DNA of 64,000 nucleotides from Dolomedes plantarius (lineage: Eukaryota; Arthropoda; Arachnida; Araneae; Dolomedidae), in assembly GCA_907164885.2 (NCBI GenBank), contig OU015493.1, positions 219,997,781 through 220,061,780 on the forward strand, written 5' to 3'. Position 1 is the first letter of the stretch; every line of letters begins with the position of its first letter. Shown here piece by piece: positions 12,598-23,062 of this stretch. The position numbers and the translations under genes are program-made. The notes below the pieces were generated by a model. It worked only from the letters and a program-made list of their open reading frames with translations. It searched no databases and was not told the origin of the DNA.

Positions 12598-12741
12598 GCT
12601 TTGGAAGCAATGCTGGTCACACAAGCCATTGAACGCTTCTTCTGTATGCAGAGCCCTGACTTTTTCCTGGAGGACTTTTTGGAGGTTATAAAGCGGTATG
12701 ACAAATGTCTCAACTTACTTGGTACTTATGTGGAAAAATAA
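12598..12741 (+). pseudogene. mariner transposase C-terminus, plus strand
   Basis: A plus-strand frame reads QSPDFFLEDFLEVIKRYDKC, then LNLLGTYVEK and TAA. This is the standard C-terminal end of mariner transposases (KRYDKCLN...G.YVE). It is in the opposite orientation to the fragment at 12288-12475, so the two do not form one simple copy. Either an internal inversion occurred or two truncated insertions lie side by side. Confidence 0.8.
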
Positions 12742-12853
12742 AGTTACGTCTTGCCTTTAATGTCTCGTTATATTTTTTGTCTTTCACACATACCTCTGTC
12801 CACAGTCTCCAGGGGAAACTTATTTTCGGACTATCCCCCGTACTATATATATA

Positions 12854-14262
12854 CACTCATGGAAAAAAAATTAGCGCACCAAGAAGGAGTCGTCAAAATG
12901 ACACGAAATTTTACATACGTAATGACTACTTTGATATAAGTAAATGATAAGATATTCAAAGAAAAAGGATAATTTATTTCAGAGAAAAAGGCAAAAGAAC
13001 GGATGAGTTAATACTCCGTTGGACCCCCTCTAGCGCGAATGCCAGATGAGATACGATCGGCCATTGAGTCATACAAGTTCTGTATGATGTCTTGAGACAT
13101 TTCGTTCCATATTTGCTGTAACCTTGCCTCTAGTTCGTTCAAACTCGTGGGATGCCCAACTCGTCGTCCCAAATGATCCCAGATATGCTCGATTGGAGAC
13201 AAATCTGGGGATCGGGCAAGCCAAGGAAGGGTAGTAACAGTGCGGAAACAGTCTTGTGACACCCATGCCGTATGAGGCCGAGCATTGTCTTGTTGGAAAA
13301 TGGCTCCTGGGAGCCGTTGCATGAGTGGCAACACATGTGGTTGCAGGATTTGATGAACATACCGCTGGGCTGTCATGGTGCCACGGAACAATACTAGGGG
13401 TGACCGTGTATTGTAGGCAATGGCACCCCATACCATCACACCAGCTGTGGGAGCGATGTGTCGTTGTACAGCAAAGGCAGGATTGAAACGTTCACCACGG
13501 GCTCTACACACACGAACACGATTGTAATCACTGCCGAGATTGAATCTGGATTCGTCGCTAAAGACGACCTGGTTCCATTCCACTGCAGTCCAGTTTCCTC
13601 GTGCGCGGCAAAACTCCAAACGGAGGCGTCGATGGGTGGGCGTCAAGGGCAGCACACGTAATGGGCGCCGCGATACCAACTGTCCTTCAGCCAGGCGCCT
13701 TCGTATGGTTCGAGAAGACACAGAGGCCCCTAGTGAAGGTGCTACCTGTGCCTGGATGGCGGCCGATTAAGCAGTTGGCTGTACGCGTGCATTTCTTACG
13801 ATGTGGCGGTCTTCTCGACGACTGGTCTGTCGAGGGCGTCCTGAGCCTGGTCTTCGTGTACATGACATCTCTCTGGTACACTGGTCCCAACACCTCCTCA
13901 CAACACAATCAGAGAGCCCTAATTGACGAGCTACTCGCCTAGCTGACCACCTAGCTTCCATCATTCCGACGATTCTCCCACTCTCAAACTGCGACAACTG
14001 CTTATATTGTCTTCGAACACGGCGTAATGGCATGTCTATCTCTGCTCTTCCTTTGTAAATGATTCAGCACACTCAAACAAGCTTTGGTTACCTGTTTTAT
14101 ACTCCACAGAGTACGATGTTCAACGCCCTCTATCGGCTATACGTAATGCGCAATCACGCTGCATTTCTAATCATTTGCATATCTCCCCGACATGTACCTT
14201 CATTGCAAGTTTCGTTACGATCCCGCAGTTATTTCTTGGTGCGCTAATTTTTTTGTCCATGA

Positions 14263-14263
<1 letters not shown>
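12854..14263 (-). mobile_element. Tc1-like transposon with terminal inverted repeats
   Basis: The left end starts near 12854 with CTCATGG, an A-run and TTAGCGCACCAAGAA; the right end, ending at 14263, gives the same sequence on the reverse strand. About 30 bp match well and similarity continues more weakly inward. The right end is followed by TA and a long (TA)n tract, and the left end is preceded by TATATATA, as expected for TA target duplication. The element carries one transposase gene on the minus strand. Confidence 0.9.
13008..14033 (-). pseudogene. Tc1-like transposase, one nonsense codon
   Basis: From ATG at 14031-14033 the frame stays open to 13008 except for one TAA at 13767-13769, giving about 341 residues. 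The N-terminal HTH (FESGRIVGMMEARWSARRVA) and GRPRQTSRREDRHIVR linker are followed by the catalytic regions VVFSDESRFNLG (Asp), IFQQDNARPHTA (Asp) and ARSPDLSPIEHIW (Glu). I count 32 residues between the second Asp and the Glu. The C-terminus is IRARGGPTEY. Domain order and length are normal for Tc1 transposases, so this copy died recently or the stop is polymorphic. Confidence 0.9.

Positions 14264-14332
<69 letters not shown>
14264..14332. repeat. (TA)n microsatellite
   Basis: A pure TA tract of about 68 bp directly abuts the right end of the Tc1-like element. TA is the Tc1 target, so the tract may have been the landing site. Confidence 0.97.
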
Positions 14333-14337
<5 letters not shown>

Positions 14338-15623
14338 GCTTTTTTTCAAATAAAATAGGTGGGTATACTGTGTTTTCTGAAATAAAGGTGTGTATTCTTA
14401 GTATCGTGTTTTCACACAATCACGTCACAGGGAAACAAAAGAATCGCAATTCAAAATATTGATTTTTTTTATATATTAACAATTGATTCTTAAGTTTCTT
14501 AAAATTTTGGTTAAGTTAAGCGAAAATCTGTACATCAGAGGTAAACTATCATAAGTGCAAAATTCCAATTTTTCAGGAGAACTTTTCAGGGCAGCTTTAT
14601 GATGGTTTACCTCTCATCAGGACTTACATATGCGATAGTTATATAAGTCCATAATTAATCCACCATCTTATTTTGCAGATATGGTACTTTTCCTCAAAGA
14701 AGCTCTATCCAAAAGGAGTCAAATATAAATATCGAAAATGAAGAAAATTCACTTATAATAGTTTACCTCTGACGTACAGAAATAATACTTTAAAAAAAGG
14801 TGGGGATATGCCATATCCCCGTGTACCCCTGAAAAAAAAAGCCATATATATAATATATAAACACTGTCACGCGACACACACATATTTATTATATATGTGT
14901 GTGTCGCGTGACAGTGTTTTGTGATTCTGTATATGCATCATATATCAGCCAGTTTAGAACTAAAATGATGGAGTATGATGGTGTTATTACTTTAGTATCA
15001 TATACATCAGTATGTTCATAGTAAAATTTTTAGTTTACTTAAAATGCTAAGAAATTCTTTTGCCCCTGTATTAAGATTTTTTTCTGCCTTGGGACAAAGT
15101 TAGGTAATTTTGCGTAGCAGAAAATGTAGTAATATATGTTCTAAGAGCATTATTTAATATTGTAATTTAAATTTTATACTGAACTATGGTATTTGCGTAT
15201 AATAAGATTATGATACAGTTGCTCGAAAAATATTTTTTAATTTAATTTCAGGATGATCAAGAAAATAAAGTGTGAGAGTTTTATTGTTTAGTTGCCAAAT
15301 CATGTTGGAGTATAAAATATTTTTTTGTTTGCTGATCTAATGAAGTGTTTTAATGTATAGCCTGTATGTAAGTCATTTAAACATATACATTTGTCTAAAA
15401 AATTAAGGTCTTAAGAAAAGTATTTATTAATAAGTAATGCTCTGGAGTATTATAAATTGTAGTTAGTTTTCTGTGAGTCCTTACAGTCTGTAGTGCTAAG
15501 TATTAGTTTAATTTTATGTTCTATCATATGTAGATCATTCACTTAAAGTATAACTACATGAAGATTAAAATCAACTTTGATACTTAAATGCATAACATTT
15601 ATAAAGTTTATTTTATATTTCAG
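14333..15623. other. AT-rich DNA with a perfect hairpin, no clear gene
   Basis: No transposon signature was recognised. It contains the 27-bp perfect hairpin at 14859-14919 and a possible 3' splice site at 15251 (tttaatttcag) followed by a short open stretch (DDQENKV then stop). Confidence 0.4.
14859..14919. repeat. Perfect 27-bp inverted repeat (hairpin)
   Basis: Arms at 14859-14885 and 14893-14919 are perfectly complementary, with a 7-nt loop. The arm contains cactgtcacgcgacacacac. CpG sites in the arms (acgcgac) have survived without mutation on either side. Confidence 0.93.
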
Positions 15624-15785
15624 GTGAATAATGCTTCAGATAAAGCTAGAGGAAACATTTTGAGAATCTCCTGAACCTCTTCAATTGATTCCCACAGGAT
15701 CGAAGATTTCTATAAATTTTGTATTATATGTATATTATTTTGAAAATTTCAAATGTAAATAAAAGTTCGGCTTCCTTTTTTTGGT
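15624..15785 (+). other. Candidate terminal exon of an unidentified gene
   Basis: A pyrimidine-rich tract and CAG at 15621-15623 precede a frame open from the splice site: 16 codons (VNNASDKARGNILRIS) to TGA at 15672-15674. An AATAAA signal lies at 15758-15763. Another acceptor-like site at 15251 is followed by six codons in the same phase. There is no recognisable protein match and no upstream exon that I can identify, so this could be chance. Confidence 0.25.
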
Positions 15786-15845
15786 GTATATATATCTATA
15801 TGTATATCTATATCTATATATATATATATATATACATATATGTCA
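15786..15845. repeat. (TA)n-rich microsatellite
   Basis: Imperfect TATATC/TATATG units grade into pure TA. Confidence 0.9.
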
Positions 15846-16079
15846 AAACATAACTGAACTGTCAAAATATAGTTGAGAAGTACGGGGAAAGGGAGCTTAA
15901 AATAATAAGAATCTAATATTTCATTTACAAAGCGCGCGTATTTTGCTGTGGGGAAAATCATCTTTCAGAGGCGACTTGAGCGCAAAGCGAATAATTCTAG
16001 GCTAGAAGATTTATTTTTAGAAATGTAAAGGGTGGGTGCGAAGTCAAAATTACAAGATCAGTGATTTTAAACGTTCAGA

Positions 16080-16310
16080 TGACCAAGGGTTGAGGTCTGC
16101 ACATGCGCGTACAGCAGGCGCTCGGAAGGAATTGGGTTTTTCGCGCCTGATTGGAGGCGAATTTCGTTGAGAGCGGAAGCTCACGGCTGCGTGCCGAATA
16201 CGTTATCAAAATGGCGAAGCGCGGTAATCATCCTGGAGAGTGGTCAACTTATGAAGTTCAATAAAGCTGGATTTATCACGAATTAGATTACTTCCTTAAT
16301 GGCCTCGCCA
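16080..16310 (+). promoter_or_regulatory. CpG-containing promoter-like or LTR-like segment
   Basis: This segment is markedly richer in GC and CpG than its surroundings. It contains ACATGCGCGT (NRF-1-like), GATTGG (inverted CCAAT box) and AAAATGGCG (YY1-like) within 150 bp. The ATG of the last begins a 17-codon frame (MAKRGNHPGEWSTYEVQ) ending in CAATAAAG at 16260, which also supplies a poly(A) signal. A short promoter-to-poly(A) module like this also fits an LTR. I cannot decide between host promoter and solo LTR. Confidence 0.3.
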
Positions 16311-16383
16311 CTCGCCCATTTATTTTAATATACGTATGGACTGAATCAAATCGAATTTACACAGGAGTAAAACACACTGCCTG

Positions 16384-16540
16384 TCATATATATATATATA
16401 TATATAAATTTTGTATGTATGTATGTATGTATATGTATGTATGTATGTATATGTATGTATGTATGTATATGTATGTATGTATGTATATGTATGTATGTAT
16501 GTATATGTATGTATGTATGTATGTATGTATATATATACCC
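16384..16540. repeat. (TATG)n higher-order microsatellite
   Basis: After a short (TA)n, runs of TATG are interrupted at regular intervals by one TATA, giving an 18-bp higher-order unit repeated about six times. It is the tail of the GC-rich repeat that follows at 16538-16766 on the minus strand. Confidence 0.93.
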
Positions 16541-16766
16541 AACAAACACAGGACTGATGGCAACTTATCGGGCCAGTGCTGGAGGCGCCGGTTGAACGAC
16601 AAGTACGGGAGAATTTTTCCGGGCCGCTGGCGGGTTGTTTACGAACCTCCGAAGGGGGGAACGCTTTCCGTTTACGTGTTTCAAGGCCTATTATGGGTTG
16701 ATGTGAATCGCGCCGAAACCGTTTTTCCTCTATCGTCCCGGAACTGCACCTCCGATTCGTAACCAC
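16538..16766 (-). repeat. GC-rich dispersed repeat with microsatellite tail (copy 1)
   Basis: On the minus strand this ends in ggcccgata ... tgtgtttgttgggtata and runs into the TATG microsatellite. The same junction occurs on the plus strand at about 29030-29062. A GC-rich body with a simple-repeat tail suggests the 3' end of a retroposon, but no coding domain was recognised. Confidence 0.65.
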
Positions 16767-17134
16767 AAGTAACAGATATCTGCATCAGAATTATGGATTT
16801 GAAAGGGAAGGCGAAGATTAAATTAAACAGACTTTTCAAAAATATTTATTTCATTGTTGTGAAACTTCTTTTACGCGAAAAATTCCCATAATTTTCCTTG
16901 TATGTAAAGATTGTATTATGTGAGAAGTATTATGTGAAATTGTATAATTGTATTATGTGAAAATTCACATAATTTTCCTTGTATGTAAAGATTGTATTCT
17001 GTATGTATGTTTTTAACTCCCTAGAAGCTTATAAAAACAGATGAAAATTAGTTTCATTGTTTAATTTTATATATTACTGGAGAAATTAAATATCTACTTA
17101 AAAATGGGTCCTTGTTTCACCACTCTTTATTTAT
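16767..17134. repeat. AT-rich DNA with a duplicated 34-bp word
   Basis: The word cataattttccttgtatgta (plus aagattgtatt) appears at 16888 and again at 16969, 81 bp apart, differing at one position. Otherwise no gene is seen. Confidence 0.7.
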
Positions 17135-17460
17135 AAAAGAGGAAATAGTGATAAAATTTGTATTTTTTAAAATTTCTTTTATAGTATATTAAAATAATAA
17201 TATATATTTTTGTAGATAAAATATTCAAAAAAAATTTTTCAGGAAACTTACATATTCTAAGTATTTCTAATTGTTAGATGCCATTATAAAACAACTGATT
17301 TTGTAGAATTTTTTCTCGAATTTCATCGTATTAATTTTACAGTAACATATTCTTATAATACACATTTGAATGAAAGAAAAGGAATTTTAAATATACAGAC
17401 CTTAGTTAAAATAAACAAATCACACATATTTAGAAAAATATTAATGTAATGTAATGTCAG
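17135..17460 (-). repeat. Outer left arm of a 3.9-kb inverted repeat
   Basis: About 325 bp here match the reverse complement of 20690-21000 with scattered mismatches and small indels. The matching word gacattacattaatattttt lies at the inner edge of the right arm, and its complement ends the left arm. With the coding remnants inside, the structure is best read as two head-to-head copies of one dispersed repeat. Confidence 0.85.
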
Positions 17461-18790
17461 AGACATAGACAGTAGATGTCATGAGACACCAAAAAAGATA
17501 AAAAATAAGACCCTTTATCCTCAGTACGTACATTGAAGAATATATATTACTTTTTTTTTTGTAATTGAATGAGGATACGATAAATAATATTTACAATTTA
17601 AAAAAAGGCCAAAAAATTAGTTTAAATAAATGTTAGAAATAAAAAATAAGGCAATGAAGTTTAAAATAATAAGTAAGTTATATTTAATAAATTAAATTGG
17701 CAGGTTTGAACATCCGCGAGTACAGAAAACAGAACTGTACTTTGCGGGATCGAACCCAGGACGGAAGCATGGGGAGCAAAAACGGACGCCACACACCAGC
17801 ATTCCCTGACAGATTGTCAAGTGTGGAACTTCAATAAGAGGAAACTGACTGGCATGGAACAGAAAAATAAATGAAAAATATTAAACACTATCAGAAACCA
17901 ATGAATTAACCTGTGAACAATTAATGGACTGGGTAAGATTTGAAATATTAAGATCGGAACATAAATTTTTAATTTCAGCTAACACATTGCGAATTTTGAA
18001 AAATTTATTTAGTGTACATCTAGATTATACATTGTTGTGCTGTAAATTTTGAATAGGTTTGCTAGATGAGAGATTTAAATTATTTTTAAGAGCTTAGCTG
18101 TATGAAAGAGTATTGTAAGTTTGGTACCAAACTGGTTACCAGTTTTTACAGTGACGTAAGCCTAAAATAATTAATTCGCCTTCGACTTCCACAGCCAAAG
18201 TGTCGGTAAGGATTCCTTAAAAAATATTTTAAGTGGCCGTTCGGTTTTGAGATTTTTTTTCCAAAAAAATTCAAAGCGTAAGTTAATTAAGTAATTTTGA
18301 AAGGTCCGATATTAATCCAATTGCAGTAATGTTTTCAGATAAGATTTTGACAAAGTTTCATGAAATTGATTTGGGATATTGAATTTTGACTAGGTTGTAC
18401 ATTTTGTTGAGGGTATCTTTGTACCCTTCCGCCATTAAAAAAAAAACATGACTTAGGTTTGGTTTCCCGCCTAACAGGAAATTCATCATTAGCAGCGGGA
18501 ATTTCTTTCCTCCGGATTACGACAGTTTCCTAGGATAGAAAATTGGTTTGAGAGAGGGATTCGATCATTAATGCTAGTTAAGTTAGAGTCGAGATCAATT
18601 CGCTTTAGACAAACACCAATTTCAAAAATCACATTATGTTCGATTTCGCTCAAAATTACCACATCACATTGCATACAAAGATTATAATATTTTATACATT
18701 ACATATACAATGTATTTTTCATTTTCATAATAAAACTAAACTTTTGAATGTAGTTGACTTTTTTATGCGGCCCGCCTGCCTTGAAAAAAT
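17461..18790. other. Interior of the repeat; no intact gene
   Basis: AT-rich DNA present only in the left copy of the head-to-head pair, with a SINE-like segment near 17.7 kb. No protein match was recognised. Confidence 0.4.
17700..17830 (-). repeat. Possible tRNA-derived SINE
   Basis: The minus strand contains CTGGGTTCGATCCCG, a very good B-box (pol III internal promoter; tRNA T-arm), about 40 nt after a weak A-box-like GTGTGGCG. The spacing fits a tRNA. No clear acceptor stem or poly(A) tail is seen. Confidence 0.4.
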
Positions 18791-20120
18791 TTACCATGTG
18801 GCCCAGATGCTGCAAAAGGTTAAACACCCTGCTTTAAGCTCATCTGCCTGATTCAGAGGTTTAACTTTTTCAGATTTAGGAATATAATCAAAAGTGGGTG
18901 TAGAAGAAAATTTAAACGCACACTTACTGTGCATAAGATTAAAAAGTTCTTTTAGATTGGGGATGTTAAACATTATTTTGAAAAAAAAATTCATGTTTTT
19001 CAAAAGTCCATAGTAATCACACATTGTTTCCATTACTTATTTCACTGACACATTGAATTGTGTTTTGTTTTGTTTTTTATTATTAAATTTTGGCATTATC
19101 TTTTGTGAATGTATTTTCGTTTTTATCAATGCAACTCTTGCAGAAGTGCCACGGACGGGTAAGGGTGACTCGGTAACGAATTTAACAATCCTTTCTACTG
19201 CTTGTGTGTGACATGGAAAATTGCTGAAATCAGTACGTTGACTCTCCTGATCACATTATTTTGCTTCCTTTAGAAACTGCTTTAGTTAGTAATCAGAAAT
19301 ATGCCTCGTTCTGTTAATTTAACATCTTTACGCACAATCATATCAATATAATCCTTGGCATCAAAGTTTATACGTTGAATTTAAAACTTTCTAATGCCCC
19401 CTTCATTTTTCAGTCCTTGCTTTTAGAATCCGGCGTAATCCAAGCTCTCTTACGTGGCTGCGATCAACTGATATCATACATAGGAGGAGATTTTCAGAAG
19501 CAGCAAAGTACGAATTTCTTTGAATGACTGGGTCAATTACATTTTTAAGACTGGGTCAATTGCATTTTTAAGAGTCTGATGGAGGTAACGTGAATAGCTT
19601 ACAAGTTTCCACAAGTGCTTCGATCCATGGATATAAGATAGTTTCAGCTTTATGTGAAACGAAACAGATGCATATACTTACAAAATGTACTCAGTCAGTA
19701 TTCGGAGATTTTTTTACAGTACATTCTGTTCCCACATACAAGTGAAGTATTCGGTTTGCTAATGTAAGCTATCATGAATAACAAAGTTTTCCTGGTTTTC
19801 TCATAGACAAATCAGAAGAGCACCTTCCAACAGATTGCATTAGACATTTCTAACAAATATTTTGGGTCCACACTTAAATCATCCTTAATTTCTAGTAATG
19901 GAATGCCATTTTCAATAGGTGAAAATTCAATTACTGGAAGTTCATAGCAGTTTTCTAGTTGTTTACCTATTTCTCCTCCAAATTAGGACGTAGGCGCAGT
20001 TCATTTCCATGAAATAGACAAATCAACCACTGCAGTGGCCTTCTTAATTCCTTTTCAAATAAACGAACCACACCATTATTCAATCCAGTGTTCACGGCAG
20101 TTCGATCCATTCCAATTACA
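18791..20120 (-). pseudogene. Decayed arthropod repeat ORF, copy 1
   Basis: Minus-strand frames, heavily interrupted, read in order VNTGLNNGVVRLFEKELRR, LQWLICLFHGNELRLRP, GRCSSDLSMRKPGKLCYS, TLANRILHLYVGTE, then QRINFDAKDYIDMI and a C-terminal tail. This order resembles an uncharacterised multicopy protein family common in arthropod genomes; I know no established function. Many stops and frameshifts make it dead. Its C-terminal third (about 18960-19510) is repeated in inverted orientation at 20190-20690. Confidence 0.6.
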
Positions 20121-20189
20121 GTAATGTTTAAATTCTAGTTGTTGCCATTGAAAAATGCTATTATGCTATCTTATATACATTTTCCAGTG

Positions 20190-20690
20190 CCAGAAATCTG
20201 CTTCTGAAAATCTCGTCCTTTGTATGATATCAGATGATCGCAGTCATGTAAGAGAGAGCTTGGATTACCCCGGATTCTAAAAGCAAGGGCTGAAAATGAA
20301 GGTGGCATCAAAAAGTTTTTATTTCAACGTATAAACTTTAATGCCAAGGATTATATTGATATGATTGAATGGAATGATGTTAAAGTAACAGGACTTCCTA
20401 TGAAGAGGCATATTTCTGATGACAAACTAAAGCAGTTTATAAAGGAAGAGTCTGATCACGAGAGTCAATGTATTGACTTCAATAATTTTCCCATGTCACA
20501 CACAAGCAGTTGAGAGGATTGTTAAACTAGTTAGCGAGTCAAAAATACATTCTCAAAAGATAATGCCAAAATTTGAAACAGAAAGCAATTCAATTTGTCA
20601 GTGAAATAAGTAAAGCAAACCATGTATAATTACTATGGACTTTTGAAAAATATGAATGTTTATTTCAAAATAACACTTTTGCCTTTAAAG
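20190..20690 (+). pseudogene. Decayed arthropod repeat ORF, copy 2 (inverted)
   Basis: The plus strand has one readable stretch: QRINFNAKDYIDMIEWNDVK, then VTGLPMKRHISDDKLKQFI, then CIDFNNFP, followed by a frameshift into AVERIVKLVSESKIHSQKI. It is the same protein segment as copy 1 but in the opposite orientation and 5'-truncated. The head-to-head point is near 20.15 kb. Downstream the copy is internally deleted and joins the outer arm at about 20690. Confidence 0.65.
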
Positions 20691-21000
20691 ACATTACATT
20701 AATATTTTTCTAAATAAATGTGATTTGTTTATTTTAACTAAGGTCCGTTAATTAAAAATTGTTTTTTTCATTCCAATGTGCATTATAAGAATATACTACT
20801 GTAAAATTAAGATGATGAAAATTGCGAAATTCTACAAAATCAGTTGTTCTGTAATGACATCTAAAAATTAGAAATACTTTGAAATACCTAAGTTTCCTGT
20901 AAAAATATTTTGAATATTTTATTAACAAAAAATATATATTATTAATTTAATATACCATAAAATAAACAGAAAAAAAGAATTTTATCTCTTTTCACAAAAA
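20690..21000 (+). repeat. Outer right arm of the 3.9-kb inverted repeat
   Basis: Reverse-complement partner of 17135-17460. It starts gacattacattaatattttt and extends to about 21000, where similarity fades. Confidence 0.85.
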
Positions 21001-21109
21001 TATCTATTTCGAAGCACCTGAAAACTATTTCAGTAGAGCAATAAAATTTTATATTCAATAACAAAATTCAGCTTTTGACAGCTATAGCATACTGAAATTT
21101 CAAAACATC

Positions 21110-21232
21110 TTTTTTTTCGCCTTTGTCCGGGAACTACAATGCACTAGTGTCATCTGATTGGACATTCAGTTGCACGTGATTGAAAAGGCGCCATTAAAGA
21201 TTGCTTACAAGGTGGCTGAAATTAATCCACAA
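21110..21232 (+). promoter_or_regulatory. Promoter-like segment and candidate 5' exon
   Basis: A pyrimidine tract with cgcctttgtccgg (possible TOP-like start), GATTGG (inverted CCAAT box), CACGTG (E-box) and ggcgccatt occur within 100 bp. They are followed by ggtggctgaaattaatccac and a strong 5' splice site (CAA|GTAAGT, GT at 21233). A frame through the end of this segment reads AYKVAEINPQ but has no ATG. It may be the first exon of a spliced gene whose last exon could be at 27.65 kb, but nothing links them directly. Confidence 0.28.
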
Positions 21233-21239
21233 GTAAGTT

Positions 21240-23060
21240 TTATTCGTTAGTCTTAAATTATTGCCTTTAGATTTTATTAAACACCCTTACATAGTGAACA
21301 TTATTCTATTACTGTTATAAGATAGTGTTTTAATCCAAGTTATAATATGAATTGACCATATTTCAGATCAAATTCTACTGAACTGAGTGTATTGAATTAG
21401 CAATACTTATACTTATATTAGCAATACTTATGGCACTTACGAGCACTTTCGTATGTATAAATAAAAACATTTTGTTTCGGAATAATTTAAGATTCGTGTT
21501 TCAGTTAATATTTTAGATGGACAAAGGAAGTAAATGGTTTGTTCATCATTATAAATCATATTATATTATTTTCTTTGATAGTTTTCTCCCTGTTCAATGT
21601 ATTGTATAATAAATCAATGAAAGTTTGATATCTAAATTTTAATAATTATTAAATTATTGCACAATATAATTATGATCCATATGATGTAATTTAATGTAAT
21701 TGACGTTTGTTTCTATGATATTTTACTCCAAAATTTATTCATTCACTGAATTAGATTGCTCATAAGCCTATTAACAAACATCTCAACTCAAATTAAGAAC
21801 TCCCCCTTTGAAATTCAGAGAAAGCATATTCACAGAGAAAGAAGAGATTGAGAATAATCATAAAAATACTAAAGCGTAATCCATGATTATAATTACATTA
21901 ACAGCTATCTCATAGTAACATGAACACATAAGTACCTTTTTAAGCAATAATTTCTTAGGAAAGCCTTAATTGAATCAGGTTAACTTGTTTAGGAATTCCA
22001 GTTTTCTCTAGAAGGTTTTTATAACAGATAATTTATTTTTTAGGAATAATTGTAATTAAAGTCATCTAAAAAATGTCAAAAGCAACCAATATTACTTGTG
22101 GTTATATTATTTATATTAAAAATTGTTGATATATAATGTATATAATTATTGAATATATTGATATTTTCAATTATTATTGATATATAAATGCAGTATTCCC
22201 TAAACTAAGAGAAAAATATTTTTCCACACAATTAGTAGCATGAAAAAAGTTTTAAAATAAATAAGTACAATGAAATTGGTAAAAAAAAGTAACAAAAAAA
22301 GACTTTTAATATGACAGTAGTATGTTCTTAATCTGTTTATAAAATCCACTACAATTTCTTTCTAACCTAACTTTTTTTTTCCATCAGTTTGTATGAAACA
22401 TTAAAATTTTCTTTTCATGAATACCTACGAAATCCATGAGATAATCAAAACATTTGAACATTTGATGTATTTCATAATACCAGATCTGAAATACTAAAAA
22501 TTTTTAAAAAAGAGTCAATGGTGCTATAATTTTGACAGCTATCCAAATACATTATTCATGTTTTTAATGGTAATATAGACAGCATTTTGCCTGTATGTTA
22601 ACTTGGGCTTTATATTAAGAAGCAAAAAATTTAGCATATTATGGATATTTATATACACTTCACAATACCAACTAAGAAGGTTCAATTTCATGCTATAATT
22701 TTTATAAATTCTAACAGAACTTTATTGATTTTATACTTATAGATCATGCATACTTCGCAACAAACCATATAATTCTGATTTATACCCCATCATGCAGTAT
22801 GCATGAGTGCATAAAAGATGCAAAATACTCATGCACATATCAGTATAAATGTGAATATTAATGATTATAGTTGTTTTTATTTTTTGTTATTGCTTAATCA
22901 TATATAGATGCAAAATGTTATTCCATTTTTCATCCCTAAGTTATTAAATTGCTGGTCATTGTGCATTTATATAATTTTATTTCTCAGTTTCAGCTTTAAA
23001 ATCTTGAAGAACCCAACAAGGATGAGAACTTTTATTTAGATAACATCATGTATGTTAGAT
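21240..23060. other. AT-rich DNA, no gene recognised
   Basis: No open frame of note, no TIRs and no tRNA-like sequence. It could be intronic if the exon-like segments at 21.2 and 27.65 kb belong to one gene. Confidence 0.4.
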
Positions 23061-23062
23061 TG

